Assembly (NCBI GenBank): GCA_045119835.1
Contig: JBGVED010000070.1
Location: forward strand, 1 to 22,085
Reading direction: 5' to 3'
Length of the DNA stretch: 22,085 nt
Source: CALVUJ01 sp045119835
GTDB lineage: Bacteria > Bacillota_I > Bacilli_A > RFN20 > DUOF01
In this document: piece after piece, positions 1-7,014 of the stretch
How the letters are laid out: the number at the start of each line of letters is the position of its first letter
Position numbering within the stretch: the first letter of the stretch is position 1
Notes under the pieces: model-generated
Seen by the model: the letters and a program-made list of their open reading frames with translations, nothing else
Databases searched by the model: none
What the model was told of the DNA's origin: nothing
Made by a program: the position numbers and the translations under genes

Positions 1-174
1 TTCTCTATCTTTTTCTTTATTTCTTTTTTTATTCCTTTTTCTATTTAAATTTTCATTTTCTTCTTCATCGTGAGAATGGTCACCTTTAGACCTTCCTGGT
101 AGATTACTCCTTAAACCTAAAATATATGCCAATGCTGTTGCTGCAAAAATTAAAAGTAATATCCACGCAAACAT
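1..174 (-). CDS. Small single-pass membrane protein, C-terminus outside window
   Basis: Function not recognised. The frame opens with ATG at 174-172 and stays open to base 1, so 58 codons are visible and the end is missing. Residues about 2-17 are hydrophobic (FAWILLLIFAATALAYIL) and form one N-terminal membrane segment or uncleaved signal anchor. The rest is strongly charged: an acidic, His-containing stretch (DHSHDEEE) followed by a Lys/Arg/Asn-rich tail that is presumably cytoplasmic or nucleic-acid facing. A good Shine-Dalgarno sequence (AGAGGTGAT) lies just upstream. A sigma-A-like promoter at 212-240 serves it, and the upstream gerE-like gene ends in a terminator, so it is its own transcription unit or the first gene of one running off the window. 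Confidence 0.6.
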   Translation of the reverse strand, partial: MFAWILLLIFAATALAYILGLRSNLPGRSKGDHSHDEEENENLNRKRNKKRNKEKDRE

Positions 175-211
175 CTTAATCACCTCTTAAAATATATGAA
201 TCCTTATAATT

Positions 212-240
212 ATTATCTTTTTTTATTTTTCATTTTGCAA
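212..240 (-). promoter_or_regulatory. Sigma-A-type promoter of the small membrane protein gene
   Basis: On the minus strand TTGCAA (235-240) and GATAAT (212-217) are separated by exactly 17 bp. The -10 matches consensus at 5 of 6 bases and the -35 at 4 of 6. The start codon lies about 38 bases below the -10 box. Confidence 0.5.
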
Positions 241-286
241 GTTTATAGATTATTTTGTTAATAATATCTCTCTTTTTATAAATAAA

Positions 287-309
287 ATAACCTCGGTTAT
301 CGAGGTTAT
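287..309 (-). terminator. Intrinsic terminator of the gerE-like gene
   Basis: Perfect 9-bp stem ATAACCTCG (287-295) / CGAGGTTAT (301-309) with a 5-nt loop. On the minus strand it is followed by TTTATTTAT. The stop codon of the gerE-like gene (306-308) lies inside the first arm. Confidence 0.75.
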
Positions 310-509
310 AGATTGATTTCTTTTAATCTTATCAATTCAACGACAGCTTGAGCTCTACCTTTAACTCCTAATTTTTGTATAACATTTGAAATATGATTTC
401 TTACTGTTTTTTCACTTATGTATAGTAAGGAAGCTATTTGCTTTGTCGTTTTATTTGCCACTAATAGATTAAAGACCTCTTTTTCTCTAGCAGTCATTAT
501 TGATGGCAT
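306..509 (-). CDS. Stand-alone LuxR/GerE-type HTH transcriptional regulator
   Basis: A 67-residue protein that consists of little more than a LuxR-type (GerE) helix-turn-helix DNA-binding domain. The hallmark pattern is present: TAREKEV at residues 6-12, KTTKQIASLLYISEKTVRNH about 20-39 (scaffold and recognition helices), and IQKLGVKGRAQAV about 44-56 in the last helix. There is no receiver or ligand-binding domain. As I recall the Bacillus subtilis GerE sequence (74 aa, mother-cell sporulation regulator), this protein matches it closely along most of its length, more than an average LuxR domain would. ATG at 507-509 is preceded by GGAGG with 7-nt spacing. It sits downstream of uvrC but has its own promoter and terminator. 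Whether it controls sporulation here or has another role cannot be told from this window. Confidence 0.85.
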   Translation of the reverse strand: MPSIMTAREKEVFNLLVANKTTKQIASLLYISEKTVRNHISNVIQKLGVKGRAQAVVELIRLKEINL

Positions 510-532
510 TTTTAAACCTCCATTACTACCAT

Positions 533-562
533 ATAATATGCAAATTATTTTTGAATGTTCAA
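533..562 (-). promoter_or_regulatory. Promoter of the gerE-like gene
   Basis: Minus strand TTGAAC (557-562) and TATTAT (533-538) with an 18-bp spacer, ending 23 bases above the start codon. The -35 box lies within the dyad at 548-565, so a protein bound there would compete with RNA polymerase. Confidence 0.4.
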
Positions 563-565
563 AAA
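548..565. promoter_or_regulatory. Perfect dyad overlapping the gerE-like promoter, possible operator
   Basis: TTTTTGAA (548-555) and TTCAAAAA (558-565) form a perfect inverted repeat with a 2-bp centre. The arms are A/T rich with one G-C pair each and no following U-tract, so it is a poor uvrC terminator; a dimeric repressor site is the better reading. It is not a Gram-positive LexA box, which needs GAAC-N4-GTTC. Confidence 0.4.
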
Positions 566-573
566 CATATCGA

Positions 574-2313
574 TTAGTTTTTTTCTAACTTTTCTTTTAA
601 ATCTTTTGCAACATTTAAAGGAACATATTGGCTTATTTCTTCTATAGTGGCGTTAATTAAATCTTGTGTTGAAGGAAATGCTTTTAAAAGAATTTCTTTT
701 CTTTTACTTCCTAATCCTTTTACTTCATCAAGAATTGAACTGGTTAAAGATTTTTTCCTTTTATTTATATGCGAAGTAATAGCAAATCTGTGTACTTCAT
801 CTTGCATTTTCATTAAAAAGAAAAACAAATCGCTTCGTTTATCTATTGCTCTTTCATTTCCTTGTTCATCTATTAATGCTCTTGTGTTGTGCTTGTCATC
901 TTTAACTAGTCCTGCTAAACTAATTTCTAAATTTAGACTAGAAACAATCTCTTTTACTTCATTTAATTGATTAAGTCCTCCATCTACAATAATAAGATCT
1001 GGTTTATAATCATTCTCTGAGATAATTTTAAACAACCTACGATAAACTACTTCTCTCATGCTAGATAAATCATCTTTTTTATTATCTCCTTTTATAAGAT
1101 ATTTTCTATACAATTTTTTATTACTTAAGCCATCTTCGAAACAAACTTTTACTCCAAGCGCAAGGTCTCCTGCAAAGTGCGAATTATCGAACAAATCAAT
1201 TCTATGAGGATAAGGAATTTTTAAAATTTCTTGCAAATTAGAAAGTACTTGTATTTTACTTTTTTTGCTAGCAAATTCATCTTCCATTGCTTTTATAGCA
1301 TTTTGTCCTACCATATCCATTATTTGTTTTCTTATGCCTGATTTTGTGTCACTAACTTTTATTTCTAAGACTTCGCTAAGCAACTGCTTGTCTAGATATG
1401 ACGGCACAACTATCTCTTTTGGTTTAACTCTTTTTAAATAATATGACGTTATGTAACTTTCAAAACTTTCTTTTAAGTCTCCAACTTGTTCAAAAACACT
1501 ACTTTCTTTACCAATGAGTGTACCGTTTCTATAAATAAATACCGCAAAAGAAACATAACCCTCTTTAGTATGAGTAGAGAAAAAATCTAAATTTAAATTT
1601 CTATTTAATTCAACATTTTGGTCAACTAACAAATGATCTAAATACTCAATCATTATTTTGCATTCATTTGCCTCTTCAAATTTTAAATTTTCTGATAAAT
1701 TAGTCATTTTTTTTACTAATTCTTTTCTTACTTCACTTGCATCTCCGTTATAAAATTTAGTTATTTTTTCAATTATATTAGAATAGTCATCTATATTTAT
1801 ATTGTTAATGCATGGCGCTAAACACATATTAAGGTGATAATATAAGCATTCTCTTTTAGGAATATTTTTGCATTTCCTTAAAGGATAAATTTTATTTAAT
1901 AAATTTATAGATTGATATGCTGCACTTGAATCACTAAATGGTCCAAAATACTTTGCTTTTTTATCTTTTATATCTCTAGATATTTCTAGATAAGGATGCT
2001 CTTTTAAAGATAATTTGACATATGGATATCTTTTATCATCTTTTAATAAAATATTAAATTTAGGATCGTGTTTTTTGATAAGATTCGCCTCTAATATTAG
2101 AGCTTCCTTTTCACTATTTGTAATAATTAAATCAAAATCCACTACATTTGAAACCATTAATGCCGTTTTACCATTGTGTGGCTTCGTAAAATATTGGCTT
2201 ACTCGTTTTTTTAAATTTTTTGCCTTTCCTACATAAATTATTTCATTATTTTTATCTTTCATTAAATAGCAACCTGGTAAATCAGGTAATAAAGGTATTT
2301 TATCTTCCTTCAA
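574..2313 (-). CDS. uvrC: UvrC, excinuclease ABC subunit C
   Basis: Dual-incision nuclease of nucleotide excision repair, acting with UvrA and UvrB on damaged DNA in the cytoplasm. At 579 residues it has normal family length. In order: N-terminal GIY-YIG nuclease (PGCYLM 13-18, IYVGKAKNL 26-34) for the 3' cut; a four-cysteine set C148, C156, C164, C168 that fits the Fe-S cluster reported for UvrC; the UVR helical hairpin about 194-226 that contacts UvrB; an RNase H-like nuclease for the 5' cut with D376 (LFDNSH), D444 (IIVDGG) and H508 (EVHRF); and C-terminal helix-hairpin-helix motifs about 525-575. The start codon is TTG (2313-2311), directly after the mutS2 stop codon with no base between; AAGGTG six bases upstream supports it. 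Translational coupling to mutS2 is therefore likely. Confidence 0.97.
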   Translation of the reverse strand: MKEDKIPLLPDLPGCYLMKDKNNEIIYVGKAKNLKKRVSQYFTKPHNGKTALMVSNVVDFDLIITNSEKEALILEANLIKKHDPKFNILLKDDKRYPYVKLSLKEHPYLEISRDIKDKKAKYFGPFSDSSAAYQSINLLNKIYPLRKCKNIPKRECLYYHLNMCLAPCINNINIDDYSNIIEKITKFYNGDASEVRKELVKKMTNLSENLKFEEANECKIMIEYLDHLLVDQNVELNRNLNLDFFSTHTKEGYVSFAVFIYRNGTLIGKESSVFEQVGDLKESFESYITSYYLKRVKPKEIVVPSYLDKQLLSEVLEIKVSDTKSGIRKQIMDMVGQNAIKAMEDEFASKKSKIQVLSNLQEILKIPYPHRIDLFDNSHFAGDLALGVKVCFEDGLSNKKLYRKYLIKGDNKKDDLSSMREVVYRRLFKIISENDYKPDLIIVDGGLNQLNEVKEIVSSLNLEISLAGLVKDDKHNTRALIDEQGNERAIDKRSDLFFFLMKMQDEVHRFAITSHINKRKKSLTSSILDEVKGLGSKRKEILLKAFPSTQDLINATIEEISQYVPLNVAKDLKEKLEKN

Positions 2314-4620
2314 TTATTTCACCTTCTTTTCAAATATTACTGTAGTTGAACCCATTCCTCCATCATGCTCTCCCCCGAAATGATATTCAATATTTTTTAT
2401 TTGTTTTAGATAATCATGTACAGCTTTTTGAAGTCTTCCTGTTCCATATCCATGTATAATTCTAACTGATGGCAAATGCATTACTCTTGCTTTATCAATA
2501 TAAGTTTGTAATTCTATTAATGCTTCTTCTACTCTTTTTCCAATTAAATTTAATTCCAAACTCATTTTTGTTGTTTTAACTTTGCTATTTATAGTTACTT
2601 TACTTGGTTTTGATTTTAGTTGATATATTTGCAAATCACTTCCATCTACATTCAAAGTTAAATTTCCTATGTTAACGCCATATTTATTTTTATTAATATT
2701 TACTATTTCTCCTACTTTGCTTAAGGAAATTATCATAACTTTATCTCCAATATTAAAATTAGTTTTATTTTGCTCAATTGCTTCCTCTTTAATAAAACCT
2801 TCTAATTTTTTATTAGCAATTAAAGCTTCATGTAATTTCAAATCTTCTTTATTTTTAATATCTTTATAAATTTGATTGATTTCTTCTTTTCTTTCTTTTA
2901 TCAAATTTTCTATTTCTTTTTCCGCTTCTTTTTTTATTCTTTCTATCTCTTTTTCTAATAATATTTCTTTTTTCTTGTTTTCATCTATAAGATTATCTAA
3001 TTGCTCTTTTTTTAAATTATAATTAGTTATAATTTCATTTTGTTCTTCTAGTTTATTTTCTAGTTTGGCTAAAGCTATTTCAGTCGAATTTGAATATTCT
3101 TTCTTATAATCATATGCTTTTTCTATTATTTCTTTGCTTATCCCATATCTTGATGATATTTCTAACGCATATGACTTACCTATTTGATCTTTTAGCAGCC
3201 TATAAGTCGGCTTTAAGTTAACTTTATCAAATTCCATAGATGAAACATTTACATATTCTTTATTTAAAGCAAATGTTTTTAAATTCTCGTAGTGAGTCGA
3301 ACTAAGTAAAAAACAATTTGTTTTATTACAATAGTCTATTATAGCCATAGCAAGAGCTTCTCCTTCTTTTGGATCAGTTCCTGCTCCAACTTCATCTAAT
3401 AAAACTAAGGATTTGCTTGTAATATTATTTAAAATATCTGCAATATTTGAAATATGAGAAGAAAAAGTAGATAGAGAAGAAATTATTGATTGATTATCAC
3501 CTATATCAACATAAATATTATCAAAAACAGGTAAAATTGCTTCCTTCTCTACAGGAATCATTAAGCCACATTGATTCATATATGAAAGAATACCGACAGT
3601 TTTTAATGCTACACTTTTTCCCCCTGTGTTAGGTCCACTTATAATTAATATTTTTTTACTATCATCACTTAAATAAAAATCGTTACTTATAACATCTTCT
3701 TTTTTTATTAAAGGATGTTTTGCACCAATCAACTTTAAAGTATTATCATTAAGATTAGCTATTTTTCCATCTATATTATTACCATACTCACCTTTAGCAA
3801 ACATAAAATCAAGTTCCAATAAACTATAAAAATCATCATTTACCTCACCAGCATATTTCCAAACTAATCTGGATAAGTCAGTTAGTATTCTAATTATTTC
3901 TTCATTCTCTTCATTCCTTAAAATATTTATTTGAGAAGTTATTTTGTATACCACTTCTGGCTCTACATAACTTGTAAATCCAGAATTTGATTCATCTACT
4001 ACTATTCCTCCAAGTTTATTTTTTTCACTAGATTTAACTGCCAATACCTGTTTTCCGTTTTTATAAATGATGTTAGTATCATTTAAAATTGAACTATATG
4101 TATTTATCAATTTTAATAATTTCTCTTTTATTTGAGACTCTAGTTTTCTTATATCGTTTCTAATACTTTTTAATTTTGAAGAAGCTTCATCTTTTACTAC
4201 TTTATTGTCTGCAATTGCTTTTATTAAGGCATTATTCAATTCATTACATGTTTTAAAATTATTTATCAAGGAAAAAAATAAAGGAAATTCCTCTTTTTCT
4301 ATGTTATTGGAAAAATTTATATTTTCTTTAACAATTCTTAAACAGCTCTTTATATCGTATAACTCTTCTATTGTTAGTATTGCACCTTTAGTTGCTTTAC
4401 TTACACTACCATAAATATCATTAACTTCTTCAATTATAATTCTTCCATGTCTTTTTAAAATTCTACTTGCTTCGTCTGTTTTATTTAATTCTTTTTCTAA
4501 TTCAATTTTATCGTTAATGAGTAACAAATTCTTAATTTTTTCTTTGTTTAATTTAAGAGTAGCATAATTCGATAATGTCTCTCTAATCAAATTAAATTCT
4601 AATGATTTTATTGTCTTCAC
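2314..4620 (-). CDS. mutS2: MutS2, DNA-structure/ribosome-rescue ATPase with Smr domain
   Basis: MutS2 family ATPase (768 aa; usual about 780). It lacks the mismatch-recognition domains of MutS. In this family it acts on branched DNA and, in B. subtilis, on collided ribosomes. Visible: MutS core helices about 1-300; Walker A GPNTGGKS 329-336; Walker B LVLLDE 405-410 followed by GAGTDP; a long charged coiled coil about 500-615; a KOW-like beta segment about 622-665; and a C-terminal Smr domain about 688-768 with HGYGTG at 723-728. The Smr entry motif, usually LDLRG or LDLHG, reads LNLIG (690-694), so the acidic residue is replaced. The start codon is GTG (4620-4618) after AGGAGG with 9-nt spacing. 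It is the first gene of a unit with uvrC and is divergent from rnhC. Confidence 0.96.
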   Translation of the reverse strand: MKTIKSLEFNLIRETLSNYATLKLNKEKIKNLLLINDKIELEKELNKTDEASRILKRHGRIIIEEVNDIYGSVSKATKGAILTIEELYDIKSCLRIVKENINFSNNIEKEEFPLFFSLINNFKTCNELNNALIKAIADNKVVKDEASSKLKSIRNDIRKLESQIKEKLLKLINTYSSILNDTNIIYKNGKQVLAVKSSEKNKLGGIVVDESNSGFTSYVEPEVVYKITSQINILRNEENEEIIRILTDLSRLVWKYAGEVNDDFYSLLELDFMFAKGEYGNNIDGKIANLNDNTLKLIGAKHPLIKKEDVISNDFYLSDDSKKILIISGPNTGGKSVALKTVGILSYMNQCGLMIPVEKEAILPVFDNIYVDIGDNQSIISSLSTFSSHISNIADILNNITSKSLVLLDEVGAGTDPKEGEALAMAIIDYCNKTNCFLLSSTHYENLKTFALNKEYVNVSSMEFDKVNLKPTYRLLKDQIGKSYALEISSRYGISKEIIEKAYDYKKEYSNSTEIALAKLENKLEEQNEIITNYNLKKEQLDNLIDENKKKEILLEKEIERIKKEAEKEIENLIKERKEEINQIYKDIKNKEDLKLHEALIANKKLEGFIKEEAIEQNKTNFNIGDKVMIISLSKVGEIVNINKNKYGVNIGNLTLNVDGSDLQIYQLKSKPSKVTINSKVKTTKMSLELNLIGKRVEEALIELQTYIDKARVMHLPSVRIIHGYGTGRLQKAVHDYLKQIKNIEYHFGGEHDGGMGSTTVIFEKKVK

Positions 4621-4652
4621 TAATATCTTCCTCCTAAATTTTTTTCAAAATT

Positions 4653-4681
4653 ATTATAACATTTATTATTTTTGTGATAAA
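4653..4681 (-). promoter_or_regulatory. Probable promoter of mutS2-uvrC
   Basis: Minus strand TATAAT at 4653-4658, with a weak -35 (TTTATC, 4676-4681) at 17 bp. It stands 32 bases above the GTG start of mutS2 in the divergent mutS2/rnhC gap. Confidence 0.4.
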
Positions 4682-4781
4682 ATAAAAATGTATTAAATAA
4701 CGGAAATAATTTTTGACTTACAATAAAAAATTTATAGAAAGGAGTATTATCCTGTTAGTTAAATGGATAGTGGTGGAGTTT

Positions 4782-5666
4782 ATGGAAAATAACACAACGA
4801 TTTCATTGTCCCTTGATGATGACAAAATAATTAAAATGAAAGAATTTTATAAAGAAAATATATATCCTAATAAAAACGAATATGTCTCAACTTTAATTAA
4901 GTTAGACAACTTAACTATAACGATTTATACTTCAAACAAGGTCGTTTTTCAAGGAAAAGATGCTGAATATGAAGCTAGTATTTGGGAAGATCATCACGAA
5001 AAAATTTGGAAATATCAAAAAGAACATATTGGAAGTGATGAGGTTGGTACTGGAGATTATTTTGGACCTGTTTGCGTTTGTGCTAGTTATGTGTCTGCTA
5101 ACGATATAGAATGGTTAAATTCTTTAGGTGTAAATGACTCTAAAACGTTAAGCGATGATAAAATCATAAAAATAGCACCTTTATTAATTAAAAGAATCCC
5201 CTATTCTCAAATGAGCGTTGAACCTCAAAAATATAACAGTTTAATTGAATCCGGTTACAATCAAGGAAAAATTAAAGCAATGCTACATAATCAAGTTATT
5301 CATAATCTAAGAGAAAAAATTAACAAAAAAAATATATCTACTATCGTTGATCAATTTGCGGCTGAAAATAAATATTATGAGTACATTAAATATACAAAAA
5401 ATATAGAAAAAAATATTACTTTTGAAACTAAAGCAGAGTCTAAATACCCTGCGGTTGCAGTTTCCTCTATCATTGCAAGATATTCTTTTTTAGTAAAAAT
5501 GAATGCATTATCTAAAACTGTTGGGAAATCTATTCCTAAAGGAGCTGGTGAACAAGTAGATATTTTTGGAAAGGAACTTGTTGAAAAAGGCGGAGAATCT
5601 AAATTAAAAGAACTAGCAAAATGGCACTTCGCAAATACAAAAAAAATACTATATGGAGAAAAATAG
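4782..5666 (+). CDS. rnhC: Ribonuclease HIII
   Basis: Cleaves the RNA strand of RNA-DNA hybrids; type 2 RNase H of the HIII class, common in Bacillota. From the ATG at 4782 the protein has 294 residues. An N-terminal TBP-like substrate-binding domain (about 1-80) precedes the catalytic domain, which opens with the HIII signature GSDEVGTGDYFGP (D and E of the D-E-D-D set), followed by VNDSK (third acid) and IVDQF (fourth acid). The frame is open further upstream to a TTG at 4713, but the added residues are not family-like, so I chose ATG 4782, where the family's usual N-terminus begins. Its Shine-Dalgarno (GGTGGAG, 4772-4778) is unusually close, 3 nt. A second, stronger SD-like sequence at 4739-4744 has no canonical start codon at the right distance. 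A terminator follows immediately. Confidence 0.93.
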   Translation: MENNTTISLSLDDDKIIKMKEFYKENIYPNKNEYVSTLIKLDNLTITIYTSNKVVFQGKDAEYEASIWEDHHEKIWKYQKEHIGSDEVGTGDYFGPVCVCASYVSANDIEWLNSLGVNDSKTLSDDKIIKIAPLLIKRIPYSQMSVEPQKYNSLIESGYNQGKIKAMLHNQVIHNLREKINKKNISTIVDQFAAENKYYEYIKYTKNIEKNITFETKAESKYPAVAVSSIIARYSFLVKMNALSKTVGKSIPKGAGEQVDIFGKELVEKGGESKLKELAKWHFANTKKILYGEK

Positions 5667-5690
5667 GAACTAAAAATGGTTCCTTTTTTA
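5665..5690 (+). terminator. Intrinsic terminator of rnhC
   Basis: Stem AGGAAC (5665-5670) / GTTCCT (5679-5684) followed by TTTTTA. The stem starts within the rnhC stop codon TAG (5664-5666). Confidence 0.75.
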
Positions 5691-5709
5691 ATTTCTACTA
5701 ATAGTAGAT
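5690..5709 (+). repeat. Solitary element resembling a Cas12a (type V-A) direct repeat
   Basis: The 20 bases AATTTCTACTAATAGTAGAT contain the perfect hairpin TCTAC-TAATA-GTAGA (extendable to TCTACTA-A-TAGTAGA) in the frame AATTTCTAC...GTAGAT. That is the conserved form of Cas12a crRNA direct repeats; the Lachnospiraceae Cas12a repeat as I remember it differs only at two loop bases. Only one copy is present, no second repeat follows at spacer distance, and no cas gene is in the window. It lies directly after the rnhC terminator and upstream of the prs promoter. It could be a relic or mini-array, a crRNA-like regulatory RNA, or simply an operator-type palindrome for prs. Confidence 0.4.
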
Positions 5710-5738
5710 ATTTTGGTATTTATTCAAATAATTATCTA

Positions 5739-5747
5739 TGTTATAAA
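5739..5747 (+). promoter_or_regulatory. Extended -10 promoter of prs
   Basis: TG (5739-5740), one base, then TATAAA (5742-5747): an extended -10 element. No good -35 (TTTATT at 17 bp). The start site would fall just above the Shine-Dalgarno, giving a very short 5' UTR. Confidence 0.4.
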
Positions 5748-5770
5748 AAAAGAAAGGGGAGGATTTATTA

Positions 5771-6901
5771 ATGGATAATTTAAGACTAATTGTATTAAGT
5801 AATTTTAAGGATGTAGGAAAAATGGTTGATGAACACCTGCAAAAATTGTATGGGAAGGATAGTAGTTTTATTGTTCCTATTGAAGAAATTAGATTTAATA
5901 ATGGAGAAGGAAAAATAGTAATAAATGATACTATAAGAGAAAAAGATGTTTATATTTTATGCGATGTTGGTAATTATAGTTGTACATATAAAATGTTTGG
6001 ATTTGAAAATCATAAAAGTGCTGACGACCATTTTCAAGATTTAAAAAGAGTTATATACGCAATAAAAGGACAAGCTGAACATATTCATATCATTACACCT
6101 TTACTTTATGAAAGTAGGCAGCATAGAAGAAAAGGAAGAGAGTCATTAGATTGTGCTTTAGGTTTACAAGACTTAGCCAGTTTAAATGTAAAAGATATTA
6201 TTACCTTTGATGCCCACGATGTTGGTATGCAAAATGCTGTTCCTTTAACATCTTTTGAAAACTTTTATCCTACAATGACAATTTTAGATAAATTCATAGA
6301 AAATGAAACAATAGATTTAAATAATATGATTATAGTAAGTCCTGATATGGGAGCAGCTTCTAGAGCTAGATTATATGCTGATATATTTTCTACTAATGTT
6401 GGAATGTTTTACAAAAGAAGAGATTTAACTAAAGTAGTAAATGGAAAGAATCCTATTATAGAACATAAATATATAGGAGAAGATGTAAAAGGTAAAAATG
6501 TTATTGTTGTAGATGATATGATTGCAAGTGGTGATTCTATGATTGATGTTGCTAAATCATTGAAAAACTTAGGAGCAAACAAAGTATATTTAACAGCAAC
6601 CTTTTCTTTGTTTACAAACGGCATTGATAATTTTAAAGACGCCTATGATAATGGTTTGTTTGAAAAAGTTTACTCTACTAATTTAAGTTATGTTAATAGT
6701 AATTATGATAATGAAGAATGGTTTGTTAAAGTGGATTGTTCAAAACAAATTGCTAAAATCATTGAACACTTAAACAAAAAACTTCCTTTATCTGAATTAC
6801 TTGATGATAGGAAAAAAATAACAAAATCTATTCATGAAAACAAAACTCACGCTAACAACATTTTTGATATTGAAAGTTCATATCAATACAAAGAAATTTA
6901 G
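5771..6901 (+). CDS. prs: Ribose-phosphate pyrophosphokinase (PRPP synthetase), divergent long form
   Basis: Makes 5-phosphoribosyl-1-pyrophosphate from ribose 5-phosphate and ATP for purine, pyrimidine, NAD, His and Trp synthesis. Evidence: the phosphoribosyltransferase PRPP loop VIVVDDMIASGDS (244-256); the flexible Arg-rich ATP-side loop YESRQHRRKGRESLDC (113-128) in place of the classical YARQDRK loop; and the metal/substrate segment TFDAHDVGMQNAVP (145-158) in place of VDLHxxQIQGFF. At 376 residues it is about 60 longer than classical Prs (about 315); the surplus includes a polar C-terminal tail from about 340. I place it in the non-classical group of longer PRPP synthetases seen in Bacillota, from memory. 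ATG is preceded by GGGGAGG with 8-nt spacing. Monocistronic between an extended -10 promoter and the terminator at 6977-7006. Confidence 0.88.
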   Translation: MDNLRLIVLSNFKDVGKMVDEHLQKLYGKDSSFIVPIEEIRFNNGEGKIVINDTIREKDVYILCDVGNYSCTYKMFGFENHKSADDHFQDLKRVIYAIKGQAEHIHIITPLLYESRQHRRKGRESLDCALGLQDLASLNVKDIITFDAHDVGMQNAVPLTSFENFYPTMTILDKFIENETIDLNNMIIVSPDMGAASRARLYADIFSTNVGMFYKRRDLTKVVNGKNPIIEHKYIGEDVKGKNVIVVDDMIASGDSMIDVAKSLKNLGANKVYLTATFSLFTNGIDNFKDAYDNGLFEKVYSTNLSYVNSNYDNEEWFVKVDCSKQIAKIIEHLNKKLPLSELLDDRKKITKSIHENKTHANNIFDIESSYQYKEI

Positions 6902-6934
6902 TTATCATTTAACTTTTAACTAGAAAATTTAAAT

Positions 6935-6965
6935 ACTTACACACAAAATTAATGGGTGTATAAGT
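6935..6965 (-). terminator. Second hairpin in the convergent prs / YwaF-like gap
   Basis: Arms 6935-6944 and 6956-6965. On the minus strand all ten pairs form, one as G-U; on the plus strand the same position is a C-A mismatch, so the structure favours minus-strand RNA. It is followed by an A/T-rich but not pure U run. Possibly a back-up terminator for the 7015-8855 genes. Confidence 0.3.
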
Positions 6966-6976
6966 GTTAATTATAA

Positions 6977-7006
6977 AAAAAGCAAACCTTTAAAAGTTTG
7001 CTTTTT
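6977..7006. terminator. Bidirectional intrinsic terminator between convergent units
   Basis: AAAAAGCAAAC (6977-6987) and GTTTGCTTTTT (6996-7006) are perfectly complementary. Each strand reads a GC-containing stem followed by a U run, so it can end prs from the left and the YwaF-like/DUF697 unit from the right. Confidence 0.85.
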
Positions 7007-7014
7007 CATTATTT

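Noticed and set aside
647..970. 107-codon plus-strand open frame inside uvrC
   Set aside because: Antisense shadow of uvrC; no recognisable domain.
4713..4781. TTG-initiated N-terminal extension of RNase HIII
   Set aside because: No good Shine-Dalgarno before TTG 4713, and the 23 extra residues are not family-like; the family N-terminus fits ATG 4782.
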